This document shows, one piece after another, positions 46,933 to 55,947 of a stretch of DNA of 64,000 nt. Every line of letters starts with the position of its first letter. Position 1 is the first letter of the stretch. Position numbers and translations under genes: made by a program. The notes beneath the pieces are model-generated. The model made no database searches, was not told the origin of the DNA, and worked only from the letters and a program-made list of their open reading frames with translations. The stretch spans positions 62,001-126,000 of the forward strand of contig JBDIVL010000002.1 of the NCBI GenBank assembly GCA_039794405.1. The letters run 5' to 3'. Origin of the DNA: JBDIVL01 sp039794405. Its GTDB lineage: Bacteria; Planctomycetota; Brocadiia; Brocadiales; Brocadiaceae.

Positions 46933-48201
46933 CTAGTTTTTCACCACTTCACCAGGTGGGGTAATCTCTCCAGTAATAGCAGACGCGGCTGCAACGGCGG
47001 GGCTACAAAGATATATCTCACTCTTTGGATGCCCCATACGACCAACAAAATTACGATTCGTAGTTGACAACGCTCGTTCTCCTTCTGCCAAAATCCCCAT
47101 ATGTCCTCCCAAACAAGGACCACATGTGGGAGTGGAAACTACTGCTTCAGCATCAATAAATATTTCAATCAAACCCTCTCTGAGTGCCTGCTTATAAATT
47201 TCTTGTGTTGCCGGTATAATAATAACCCGGATAGAGGGATGTACTTTTCTCCCTTTGAGGATTTGAGCTGCAACCCGAAGATCTGAAATCCTTCCATTCG
47301 TACAAGAACCAATAATAATCTGATCAATCTTAATTCCTGCAACATCCTCTACTGCTTTTGTATTTTCTGGTAAATTGGGAAGGGCTATTTGAGGTGAAAT
47401 TTCTTCAGCATTAAATTCATAGGTTTTTGCGTAATTACCATGGGAATCACTTTGATACATTACATACTTTTTACCGACCCTGCCCTTTATATACTCTTCT
47501 GTTTTTTCATCGGGGCAAATAATGCCACTCTTGGCACCGGCCTCAATAGCCATATTACATATGGTAAAGCGGTCATCCATGGATATATGAGTAATTGCAC
47601 TACCGGTAAATTCCATTGCCTTGTAAAGGGCGCCGTCTACACCGATTTTCCCGATCGTATAGAGAATCAAATCTTTTCCAGACGTCCAATTTTTTACCTT
47701 GCCGTGGTAAACAAATTTTATTGATTCAGGAACCTTGAGCCATACTTTTCCCGTAGCAAAACATGCAGCAAGATCAGTACTTCCAATACCTGTAGAAAAC
47801 GCTCCAAGCGCACCATAGGTGCAGGTATGAGAATCAGCACCAATTACAAGATCACCGGGCGCAACAATGCCCTTTTCCGGAAGGAGGGCATGTTCAATCC
47901 CCATCCGGCCAATCTCAAAATAATGCTTCAGGCGATACTTTTCTGCAAATTCACGGAGGGATTTTGATTGTTGGGCCGATTTGATGTCTTTATTGGGAGT
48001 AAAGTGATCAGGGACCAAAACAATTTTTTCCGGATCAAATACTTTTTTCGCTCCTATCTTTTCAAATTCTTCAATAGCGATAGGAGCAGTAATATCGTTG
48101 CCTAAACAGATATCAACATTTGCGTAAACAAATTGTCCAGGATGTACTTCCTTAAAACCAGAATGCGCGGCAATAATCTTCTCTGTTATTGTCATTCCCA
48201 T
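46933..48201 (-). CDS. leuC: 3-isopropylmalate dehydratase large subunit
   Basis: This is the 422-residue aconitase-family subunit with a 4Fe-4S cluster. Signatures include GADSHTCTYGALGAFSTGIG, the cluster ligands in GSCTNGRISDLR and STPTCGPCLGGHMG, and FVGRMGHPKSEIYL near the C-terminus. Length matches the short LeuC/homoaconitase type used with the 167-residue LeuD at 41559. The reading frame starts MGMTITEKIIAAHSG; either Met could be used and no strong ribosome site separates them. It is upstream of the activase gene with a 409-bp repeat-filled gap. Confidence 0.95.
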   Translation of the reverse strand: MGMTITEKIIAAHSGFKEVHPGQFVYANVDICLGNDITAPIAIEEFEKIGAKKVFDPEKIVLVPDHFTPNKDIKSAQQSKSLREFAEKYRLKHYFEIGRMGIEHALLPEKGIVAPGDLVIGADSHTCTYGALGAFSTGIGSTDLAACFATGKVWLKVPESIKFVYHGKVKNWTSGKDLILYTIGKIGVDGALYKAMEFTGSAITHISMDDRFTICNMAIEAGAKSGIICPDEKTEEYIKGRVGKKYVMYQSDSHGNYAKTYEFNAEEISPQIALPNLPENTKAVEDVAGIKIDQIIIGSCTNGRISDLRVAAQILKGRKVHPSIRVIIIPATQEIYKQALREGLIEIFIDAEAVVSTPTCGPCLGGHMGILAEGERALSTTNRNFVGRMGHPKSEIYLCSPAVAAASAITGEITPPGEVVKN

Positions 48202-48291
48202 AGATTGTTTTTATCATAGCAGTCTGCCCGTTTTTTATCAAAAACACAAGCAACTGTAAATAATTGTCATTTAAAAAGGTAAAAAATAATT

Positions 48292-48591
48292 TTAATTTTC
48301 TGAAAATCGTGTTCGATGCCACGATTTTAAAAACAGGGGATCTTGTAAGTATTTTTTATGACACTTCGTACACAGATCAAAACGAAAGGCTTTGTATTCT
48401 CCATTTTCTGACATTTCTCCAGCATCTGCCATATCATCCCCTTCATCTTCATCCTCTATCATCTCTTCATCAACATCTTCATCCATGTCCATAGCATCAC
48501 ATGCAGTATAGATCTCAATCTTAACAACATATCGGATGTCTTCCTCTACCAGCAATGGTTTTCCGCACATATCGCAAGTATAGTGCACCAT
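48292..48591 (-). CDS. Small zinc-ribbon-like protein with acidic loop
   Basis: This 99-residue protein is preceded by an excellent ribosome site (GGAGGGAGATAG). CDMCGKPLL at the N-terminus and LCTKCHKKYL near the C-terminus supply two C-x2-C pairs that should bind one zinc ion. Between them is an acidic stretch (DEDVDEEMIEDEDEGDDM), low in complexity and probably disordered. I do not recognise a named family. It sits between htpX and leuC on the same strand. A role as a small regulatory or adaptor protein is a guess. Confidence 0.7.
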   Translation of the reverse strand: MVHYTCDMCGKPLLVEEDIRYVVKIEIYTACDAMDMDEDVDEEMIEDEDEGDDMADAGEMSENGEYKAFRFDLCTKCHKKYLQDPLFLKSWHRTRFSEN

Positions 48592-48798
48592 CTATCTCCC
48601 TCCAAATAAATTTTTATTTTATAAAAACACAGACCCGTTCGGTGTAGTAGTTCGTGATATCATGGTACGGAAGACACAACAAAGTATTTCTATAGAATTT
48701 CAAACTAGCCTCCGAAAGATCTGCGTCTTTTGATCTTCATGGCACAGAAGAACTGCCACGAAAAACTCTTACTATTTTATATCTTTAACACTTTTCAA

Positions 48799-49647
48799 TC
48801 AAACAACCATAGCCCTAAGTCTCCTAACTCTTTCTTCTATTGGTGGATGAGTACTAAAGAGCGTAGCAAAAGCTCTACCGCTTAATGGATTCACGATAAA
48901 CAGATGTGCCGTATTTGTGTTTGCATCCATTGGTCTCGTCACTGCTGCGCGTTGTAATTTCTCAAGTGCATCGGCAAGTCCTAACGGATTTCCGGTTATT
49001 TGTGCACCACCCTTATCCGCAGCATATTCACGTGAACGGGAAATGGCCATTTGAATCAAAAGGGCAGCGATAGGAGCCAAAATAGCCAAGAACAAAACCG
49101 CGATCCCCCCGCCTCTATTATCCTCTTCATCCCTCCCACCGAAACCACCAAAGAGGGCTCCCCATCGGGCCATATTGGCGAGCAGCATGATAGCACCCGC
49201 AATCGTGGCAACGACTGTAGATATGAGGATATCCCGATTCCAAATATGGCTTAGCTCATGGCCTAAAACACCCCTCAACTCTTCACGCGCTAAAGAAGAA
49301 AGCATTCCCTCCGTAACAGCCACAGCGGCATGGCTCGGATTTCTCCCTGTTGCGAATGCATTCATAGCACTGGTTGACATGATATATACCTTAGGCATGG
49401 GAAGTCCAGCACGGCTCGCAAGTTCTTCAACAATTCCATAAAGGGCCGGTGCATCTTTCCTGGATACCTCTCTCGCCCCGTACATTTTTAATACAATTTT
49501 ATCGCTGAACCAATAGCTGAAGAAATTCATGCCCATAGCCATAATAAAAGCAAAAACAGCCCCCTGCCTTCCACCAACCATACTGCCTACCCAGATAAAT
49601 AATAAGGTTAAGACGATTAACAATATAGCTGTTTTAAAATAATTCAT
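48799..49647 (-). CDS. htpX: HtpX-family membrane zinc metalloprotease
   Basis: This 282-residue M48 peptidase takes part in membrane-protein quality control. Two N-terminal TM segments (~5-40), the zinc motif LGHELSHIWNRD, a second hydrophobic pair (~145-200) and the third zinc ligand in SREYAADKGGAQITG are all present. I chose ATG 49647, which follows GGAGAGGTTAGAT; an in-frame TTG 21 bases upstream lies before that site. The catalytic domain faces the cytoplasm in the E. coli enzyme. Length is normal. It is probably monocistronic. Confidence 0.95.
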   Translation of the reverse strand: MNYFKTAILLIVLTLLFIWVGSMVGGRQGAVFAFIMAMGMNFFSYWFSDKIVLKMYGAREVSRKDAPALYGIVEELASRAGLPMPKVYIMSTSAMNAFATGRNPSHAAVAVTEGMLSSLAREELRGVLGHELSHIWNRDILISTVVATIAGAIMLLANMARWGALFGGFGGRDEEDNRGGGIAVLFLAILAPIAALLIQMAISRSREYAADKGGAQITGNPLGLADALEKLQRAAVTRPMDANTNTAHLFIVNPLSGRAFATLFSTHPPIEERVRRLRAMVV

Positions 49648-50081
49648 ATCTAACCTCTCCAAATACAAGCACTTAGCCTATTATTTTATTCACAATAGAT
49701 CAGCTACTACGATTTCCCGATATCTATCCCGCAGCAGCCAAATTCTTACACCTTATCAATAGTACATACAAGACTTTTGTACCATGATATTTCATGAATG
49801 GTGGATTTGGAAGGAGAAATCTGTAGTATAAAACTCAGTACTTTACATGTTTTTGTACTTTCAAGGTTATTATAAGTACGGCTTATTTTTTGTCAAGGAA
49901 TTTAATCTATACCATTATGGAAGGATAAAAAATTCAATCTTTTGTGGAATTATAAAAGATTGTAACTACCCGATTGTCAGGTTCACGGTTCAAATTTCAC
50001 GGTAGGTTGTTTTCCTTTCTCCATATTTTTCAATCTTCATCTCTCTAACTCTGAACCTTAACCCGAGCAGTTATAAAAGAT
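49648..50081. other. Intergenic region with half of a direct repeat flanking thrC
   Basis: No ORF is present. About 49976-50060 (CAGGTTCACGGTT ... CTTCATCTCTCTAAC) resembles 51703-51772 on the other side of thrC. The rest is AT-rich with no clear signal. Confidence 0.4.
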
Positions 50082-51419
50082 TTATAAGGATGCGTGCTCG
50101 AACTTCTTATCAATAGCTGTCATTATCGCATCGTATTGAGGTGGAACTTCTACAGGAAGGTTAGCAAAGTGCGGAATTACTTCTTCCAGTTTATTCTCGT
50201 GATAATTTATTTTAAATTCGGGGAACTTCAAACCATGCGCAGTAGAAATAACAACGACCTTCTCGTCGGGCGTGATCTCTTTTTTCTTTAACAATTTTAT
50301 TAAAACAGCCAAAGCTACCCCTGTATGCGGACAGCAAAATAACCCTGTCTTATCCGCTTGTGCGGAAGCGTTTGCTAATTCATCCTCCGTTGCCTGTTCT
50401 ACAATGCCGTTGAAGGTTCTCAGAGTGGCAATTGCCTTTTTGTAACTAACCGGATCACCTATCTGAATAGCATTGGCGAGGGTCTTTTGAGCCTTGATAG
50501 GTTTAAACTCTTTAAAGCCATTTAAATAACTGAGATAAAGAGGATTGGCTTTAGCTGCTTGAGCACACACAATCCTAGGCTGTTTATTAACCATACCTAA
50601 TTCCTTCATCATAAGAAAGCCCTTGCCTAATGCAGCGGTATTACCTAAATTTCCTCCAGGAACAATGATAATATCAGGCACTTCCCAGTCAAACTGCTGG
50701 ACTATTTCAATACTGACTGTTTTTTGACCTTCAATACGGAGGGAGTTCATAGAATTGGCCAGATAAATATTATTTTTCGTACATATCTCTTTTACCAGTT
50801 TCATACACCCATCAAAATCTGTATCCAATGATAAGGTAAGAGCTCCATTTGCTATAGGCTGGATAAGTTGTGCATGAGATACCTTATTCTTCGGTAAAAA
50901 CACAATAGCAAGAATACCCGCTGCGGCACAGTAGGAAGCTAATGCAGCAGAAGTATCTCCAGTAGAAGCGCAAGCAACAGCCGGAATATTCTTCCCTTCG
51001 GCAATCATCTGCTTAACCATGGAAACCAGAACAGTCATTCCCAGATCTTTAAAAGAACCTGTATGGGCATTTCCACACTGTTTAATCCATAAATCTTTAA
51101 GACCAACTTCCTTCCCCAGCCGCTCAGCCCAAAAGAGATTACTGCCACCCTCATAGAGAGAAACCACGTTCTCATTGTCGATATTCGGACAAACAAGTTC
51201 CTTCTTGCCCCAGACAGAGCTTCCGTAAGGCCATGTGGTACGCCTATAACGCTCATCAAACAGCTTCTTCCAGGATTCTGAAGAACGCCTCCGAAGTTTA
51301 TCCAAATCATGCCGTACCTCAAGGAGATCCCCACACCTTTTACACCGATAGACGATCTCGTTTAGCTCATATTTTTCATCGCAACCCGCGATACATTGAA
51401 ACCATGCCCGATATGGCAT
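50082..51419 (-). CDS. thrC: Threonine synthase
   Basis: This 445-residue PLP enzyme converts O-phosphohomoserine to threonine. An N-terminal zinc-ribbon-like segment (CIAGCDEKYE, YRCKRCG) precedes the fold, as in the longer threonine synthases. The PLP lysine is in HTGSFKDLGM, the phosphate-binding loop is ACASTGDTSAALASY, and VPGGNLGNTAALGKG is the second conserved glycine loop. Start ATG 51419 follows GAGAGGAGAAATTATTC; an upstream in-frame TTG lies in the ribosome site. Degenerate direct repeats lie on both sides. No other thr genes are nearby. Confidence 0.95.
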   Translation of the reverse strand: MPYRAWFQCIAGCDEKYELNEIVYRCKRCGDLLEVRHDLDKLRRRSSESWKKLFDERYRRTTWPYGSSVWGKKELVCPNIDNENVVSLYEGGSNLFWAERLGKEVGLKDLWIKQCGNAHTGSFKDLGMTVLVSMVKQMIAEGKNIPAVACASTGDTSAALASYCAAAGILAIVFLPKNKVSHAQLIQPIANGALTLSLDTDFDGCMKLVKEICTKNNIYLANSMNSLRIEGQKTVSIEIVQQFDWEVPDIIIVPGGNLGNTAALGKGFLMMKELGMVNKQPRIVCAQAAKANPLYLSYLNGFKEFKPIKAQKTLANAIQIGDPVSYKKAIATLRTFNGIVEQATEDELANASAQADKTGLFCCPHTGVALAVLIKLLKKKEITPDEKVVVISTAHGLKFPEFKINYHENKLEEVIPHFANLPVEVPPQYDAIMTAIDKKFEHASL

Positions 51420-51907
51420 GAATAATTTCTCCTCTCTCAATCACCGTAAATACAAAATTCTGAATTATCCGAACAGGATGGGCGAAGCGAAACACACCCA
51501 CACCCAGTTTATTGAGTCCATTGGGTTTCTTGAATTAACTCAACGAACCTAACAAATCCAACAAATTCAAAAAAACTTTATTAAATAATTATAGGGAGAC
51601 AGATGTATAATTACAAGGAAAAACACGAGAGTACTACTCCGTAAAAACTTCTTTTTTCTGCAAGTTTTTCTTGCTATCTGTAAATCTATCATAAACTAAT
51701 CAGGTTGTCTGGTTCACGGTTGATTGTTTTTCTTTAAACCTTTCGGTCTTCATCTCTCTAACACCGAATTAACAATACACCATTATCCCACCACTCCACT
51801 AATCCATATCAAGGATTTTGTTGAGACTACACCGCGCCATGGCATTATCAGAGAAATTATTTTCATTTTGACAAAAGTACTAGAACTTTGATAACATTCT
51901 GGACAAT
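51420..51907. other. Divergent intergenic region upstream of the DUF6754 cluster
   Basis: About 490 bases contain promoters for thrC (minus) and the cluster (plus), plus the second half of the repeat flanking thrC (51703-51772) and TTGAATTAAC as in the gap near 18590. No ORF is credible. Confidence 0.4.
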
Positions 51908-52279
51908 ATGCCTTTACAAAACTTTGTATCAAAAATAGTGTCATATTTTCCAGGATTAGACAGGCAGTCAATCCGGAGAGAATTCAGACACGCTTTTCGT
52001 GTAAGCACATCGGATGAAAATAGCACATTAAATGAAAAGGAATTAGCCCTTATTTCGAGGCTAATTACTATAATTCAGAAAAGAAAACTTACTACTCCAG
52101 CAACATTATTCCTCGAGTCTGCGCAACCATTAAACTATATTGGTAGCCAACTGATGGTATTTTTTAGACCATTCTTAACCTTTCTCTTTACACCTGCAGA
52201 CTACGATCTCCTTCAGGGTATCCTTGAAAAGAGAGAAGGCATTAAGAAAGTTATTGAGGAATTAGAAAAGAGGCAATAA
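51908..52279 (+). CDS. Small conserved-looking protein, first gene of the DUF6754 cluster
   Basis: This 123-residue protein has a short hydrophobic patch (LMVFFRPFLTFLF, ~83-95) preceded by PATLFLESAQPLNYIGSQ and followed by a charged helix (LLQGILEKREGIKKVIEELE). It ends one base before the TTG start of the ASKHA ATPase gene, so the two are very likely translated together. I do not recognise a named family. Peripheral membrane attachment through the hydrophobic patch would fit the membrane proteins downstream, but this is inference. Confidence 0.7.
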   Translation: MPLQNFVSKIVSYFPGLDRQSIRREFRHAFRVSTSDENSTLNEKELALISRLITIIQKRKLTTPATLFLESAQPLNYIGSQLMVFFRPFLTFLFTPADYDLLQGILEKREGIKKVIEELEKRQ

Positions 52280-52280
52280 T

Positions 52281-54068
52281 TTGAACGTCATCATTGCTAC
52301 AGATTGTGGCAGTACTACTACCAAGGCAATTCTTATTGAGAAAAAGGATGGTGTATACAGACAGACTTATCGTGGAGAGTCACCGACTACGGTTGAAGCT
52401 CCCTTTGAGGATGTTACCCGTGGCGTCTTAAATGCGTTTGCTGAAGTAGAAGAACTCTCAGGCCGAAAGATACTGGACGGAGAAAAAATTATCACACCAG
52501 CACAAGGAAACGTTGGGGTAGATATCTACGTCTCCACAAGCAGCGCTGGTGGTGGACTGCAGATGATGGTAGCAGGTGCCGTAAAGAGTATGACCGCCGA
52601 AAGTGCCCAGCGTGCCGCATTAGGAGCGGGTGCAATCGTTATGGACGTCATTGCATCAAATGACCAGCGCCTCCCGCACGAGAAGATTGACCTTATCCGG
52701 CATTTAAGGCCTGATATGATCCTCCTTTCCGGCGGTACAGATGGGGGTACCGTCACCCATGTAGTTGAACTTGCCGAGTACATCTCTGCCGCTAACCCTA
52801 AGCCCCGTCTCGGTATGACCTTTCAGCTTCCCGTTATCTATGCAGGGAATAAAGACGTACGGGAAAAGATCAGGGAAATTTTAGGAGAAAAAACCTCTCT
52901 TCATATTACAGAAAATATCCGGCCAACGCTTGAACGGGAAAATCTCTTTCCAGCACGACAGGAAATTCAAAAACTCTTTCTTGAACATGTCATGGCCCAG
53001 GCGCCTGGTTATAAAAAACTTATGTCATGGACAGGGGCGCCAATTATGCCAACGCCTGGTGCGGTTGGCCTCATTATGCAGACCATTGCAAGAAAGAATA
53101 ATATTAATGTAGTAGGTGTAGATATTGGCGGCGCTACAACAGACGTCTTTTCTGTATATGGTGAAGTTTTTAATCGTACGGTTAGTGCTAACCTTGGCAT
53201 GAGTTATAGCATCTCTAATGTGTTGGCTGAAGCTGGCCTTGAGAATATTTTGAGGTGGGTGCCATTTGATATAAATGAATCTGATCTTCGGAATAGGATT
53301 AAGAACAAGATGATTCGTCCCACAACAATACCTCAGACATTAGAAGAATTAAAGATAGAACAGGCCATATCACGTGAGGCACTCCGAGTGTCCTTTGAGC
53401 AGCATAAATCCCTGGCAGTAGGGCTTAAAGGGGTACAGAAGGAACGTGATATTTCGGAGGCATTTAAACAAGAAGTTTCCGGTGAGACGCTCGTAAACAT
53501 GTTGAAACTCGATCTCCTGGTAGGCAGCGGGGGGGTGCTATCCCATGCACCGCGCAGATCACAGGCAATGCTTATGATGATTGATGCCTTCCAGCCCGAA
53601 GGGATAACGAGGATTGCAGTTGATAGTATTTTCATGATGCCGCATTTAGGTGTCCTCTCAACGATAAATGAACAGGCTGCAACGGAAGTTTTTGAGAAGG
53701 ACTGCTTGATCTACCTGGGAACATGTATCTCTCTCGTTAAAGGTGCTATAGGAAAACCTCAGGAGAAATGTATCTCATATAAAATAACAATGCCCGACGG
53801 CAGAAAGATAGAGGAATCCCTTACCTTCGGTGAACTGCGTGTTTACCCGCTGGATATTGATCAAACAGCGGAAATCGAAATTCTACCGGCAAAAAATTTT
53901 GATATTGGTGAGGGAAAAGGCAAGCCCGTTATCAAAAAACTTTTCGGGGGAGTTGTAGGTATCGTTATTGATATACGGGGAAGACCCATCATATTAGCAA
54001 AGGATAAGGCATCCAGAATGGAACAACTCCAGCGATGGACGAAAGTAATCAATGCTTATCCGACATAA
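52281..54068 (+). CDS. GlmL/MutL-like ASKHA ATPase without a mutase partner
   Basis: This 595-residue protein of the glutamate-mutase-MutL (GlmL) family has the actin/Hsp70-like ATPase fold: phosphate-1 motif ATDCGSTTTKAIL at the N-terminus, a second phosphate/adenosine segment VVGVDIGGATTDVFSVYG at ~275, LLSGGTDGGT in between and GSGGVLSHAPR near 415. Family members are thought to protect or reactivate B12-dependent glutamate mutase. No glmS/glmE or B12-binding domain occurs in this window, so it is likely to serve another partner, most plausibly the membrane proteins downstream. The start is TTG 52281 with AGAGG upstream. It is unrelated to the mismatch-repair MutL. Confidence 0.85.
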   Translation: MNVIIATDCGSTTTKAILIEKKDGVYRQTYRGESPTTVEAPFEDVTRGVLNAFAEVEELSGRKILDGEKIITPAQGNVGVDIYVSTSSAGGGLQMMVAGAVKSMTAESAQRAALGAGAIVMDVIASNDQRLPHEKIDLIRHLRPDMILLSGGTDGGTVTHVVELAEYISAANPKPRLGMTFQLPVIYAGNKDVREKIREILGEKTSLHITENIRPTLERENLFPARQEIQKLFLEHVMAQAPGYKKLMSWTGAPIMPTPGAVGLIMQTIARKNNINVVGVDIGGATTDVFSVYGEVFNRTVSANLGMSYSISNVLAEAGLENILRWVPFDINESDLRNRIKNKMIRPTTIPQTLEELKIEQAISREALRVSFEQHKSLAVGLKGVQKERDISEAFKQEVSGETLVNMLKLDLLVGSGGVLSHAPRRSQAMLMMIDAFQPEGITRIAVDSIFMMPHLGVLSTINEQAATEVFEKDCLIYLGTCISLVKGAIGKPQEKCISYKITMPDGRKIEESLTFGELRVYPLDIDQTAEIEILPAKNFDIGEGKGKPVIKKLFGGVVGIVIDIRGRPIILAKDKASRMEQLQRWTKVINAYPT

Positions 54069-54271
54069 AACGGTTTAAGCAGTTTAAACAGATTAAACAG
54101 CTAGAAAGGCGAAGCCTCAAACCAATGAAAGAGGTCATAAGCTGTCAGCAGTCAGCAATAGGGCAGAAGCTGAACGCAGATAGCTAATTGCTTATTTTAT
54201 ACAATACTGATCACTTCTAAAACTTGACTCATTTGTAAAGATAAATCGCATATAAGGTATTTAATTAAACT

Positions 54272-55402
54272 ATGACTCACGCTTATACACCGGGTTTACG
54301 AGTATCAGAAAAGACAAAGGCTACCAGCCAGCGCATCCTGCCATTGTTAGGCGAGGTTGTTGTAAAAAAGGGTGATATCTTAAAGGCTGAAGATGTAGTG
54401 GCCACGACCTACCTTCCCGGTAAAGTACATGCCGTAAATGCCGTTAATCGCCTGGGTATCCAACCCAAGGACCTCAAACAATATATGCTGAAAAAAGAAG
54501 GAGACCCTGTCCAAAAAAGCGAGGTCATCGCGGAAACCAAACCGTGGATTAAAGCACTAAAGTCCGTCTTACTTTCACCCATCACAGGTACTATTGAGAC
54601 TATATCTACAGTGACAGGACAAATCCTCTTCCGTGAACCTCCCAGACCTATTCGGGTATTCGCTTATATCGACAGCACTGTTACGGAAGTCATAGAAAAA
54701 GAAGGTGTGGTTGTAGAAACCGTAGCCACTTACATTCAAGGAATCTTTGGTGTAGGTGGTGAAACGGTGGGTGAGCTTGCTATCGCAGTAAATAAGCCCG
54801 GAGATGTAATTACGTCGGAACATATCCAGCCCATACACAAAGATAAGATCATCATTGGTGGTTCTTTCATTCAGCACGACGTTATTGACAAGGCAAAAAA
54901 GATTGGTGTTAAGGGGATCATAGTTGGCGGGCTTGATGATAAAGATCTTAAAAAACTTCTTGGGTTTGACCTGGGGGTAGCCATTACAGGTTCAGAAAAT
55001 ATCGGTATTACGCTCATTATCACCGAAGGTTTTGGCCAGATACAGATGGCACAGAGGACCTTCGATCTCCTGAGATCACGTTCAGGCGCTAAAACTTCTA
55101 TTAATGGCGCCACACAGATTCGGGCAGGTGTGGTAAGACCCGAAATTATTATACCATATGGCACCGCAGACAGTGCAATAAAGGAAGGAATGGATAAGCC
55201 AATCGACAGAGGCATGGAGGTTGGAGACCTTATAAGGATTATCCGTGTACCCTACTTTGGAAAGATCGGCAAGATTAAGGCACTTCCCTTCTCTCCTCAA
55301 AAAATTGAAACTGAGGCCGTAGTGCGCATCCTCGAAGTCGAATTTCCCGATGGCTCTACAGTTATTGTTCCCCGGGGAAATATCGAAATGATTGAAAAAT
55401 AA
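54272..55402 (+). CDS. Barrel-sandwich plus KOW-like protein of the DUF6754 cluster
   Basis: This 376-residue protein has an N-terminal region (~20-125) rich in the G-D-x-[LV] and G-x-[VI] turns of lipoyl/RnfC-type barrel-sandwich domains (GEVVVKKGDILKAEDVVAT, LLSPITGTIETI). The middle (~190-300) is alpha/beta with IIGGSFIQHDVIDKAKKIG. A KOW/SH3-like C-terminus (VGDLIRIIRVPYFGKIGKIK) ends in VPRGNIEMIEK. There is no biotinylation or lipoylation lysine in the usual motif and no membrane segment. It sits 203 bp after the ATPase gene. Function unknown; a scaffold in a complex with its neighbours is plausible. Confidence 0.75.
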   Translation: MTHAYTPGLRVSEKTKATSQRILPLLGEVVVKKGDILKAEDVVATTYLPGKVHAVNAVNRLGIQPKDLKQYMLKKEGDPVQKSEVIAETKPWIKALKSVLLSPITGTIETISTVTGQILFREPPRPIRVFAYIDSTVTEVIEKEGVVVETVATYIQGIFGVGGETVGELAIAVNKPGDVITSEHIQPIHKDKIIIGGSFIQHDVIDKAKKIGVKGIIVGGLDDKDLKKLLGFDLGVAITGSENIGITLIITEGFGQIQMAQRTFDLLRSRSGAKTSINGATQIRAGVVRPEIIIPYGTADSAIKEGMDKPIDRGMEVGDLIRIIRVPYFGKIGKIKALPFSPQKIETEAVVRILEVEFPDGSTVIVPRGNIEMIEK

Positions 55403-55947
55403 AAACTGCAGCCCCGTAGGTTATCGTATTACCCCCGTAAAACTTCTTTTCCAGCATCGTTTTTTTAATATTTTCGATAAAGAGACACGGAAGGCTCCAA
55501 ATCCAAATCACCCAACCTCATTTTCAGATTTTGAACTTTGGATTTTGACATTTGACATGCCTGTATACTTTTCTCGTTTGATTGAGGCTACGCCGCCCTA
55601 CACTCTATTACGCTGGTTGACTGGAGCCGGGGCGTTTTCCATGAACCAGGGCAGAGGGTTGTTCAAAAGGTACAAAATCGATTTTTTTCATATAACATGT
55701 AGGGACGTATTACAATACGCCCCTACAAATATGGCATTGTAAATAACTTTTTGGACGACCCCCAAATATCGTTTACTCGGCTGCGTTAATTATTTTTTAG
55801 TGGGCAATGTCCACCCTACCCTGGTGGTAGTGATCCATCATTATGAATTGAAAAATGAATGTTTTACTCCTATTACTTTCCTGTTGTAATTTAGTCGTAA
55901 TAATTTATAATTGCAAAGATTGTCGTAGTTCAGACTGTTACTGAGAT
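55403..55947. other. Gap within the DUF6754 cluster with palindromes
   Basis: 545 bases hold no credible ORF. TGTAGGGACGTATT at 55698 pairs with the complement ending at 55727, with one mismatch, and GTGGGCAATGTCCACCC at 55799-55817 is a second palindrome. Their position after the barrel-protein gene suggests termination or processing, so the cluster may be two transcripts. Confidence 0.5.

Noticed and set aside
52281..54068. Naming this protein as DNA mismatch repair MutL.
   Set aside because: It has the ASKHA phosphate motifs (DCGSTTTKA and DIGGATTD) of the GlmL/MutL mutase-associated family and no GHKL ATPase motifs.
55392..55742. A 116-codon plus-strand ORF between cluster genes.
   Set aside because: It begins inside the preceding gene and reads through a palindromic repeat; its composition is not protein-like.
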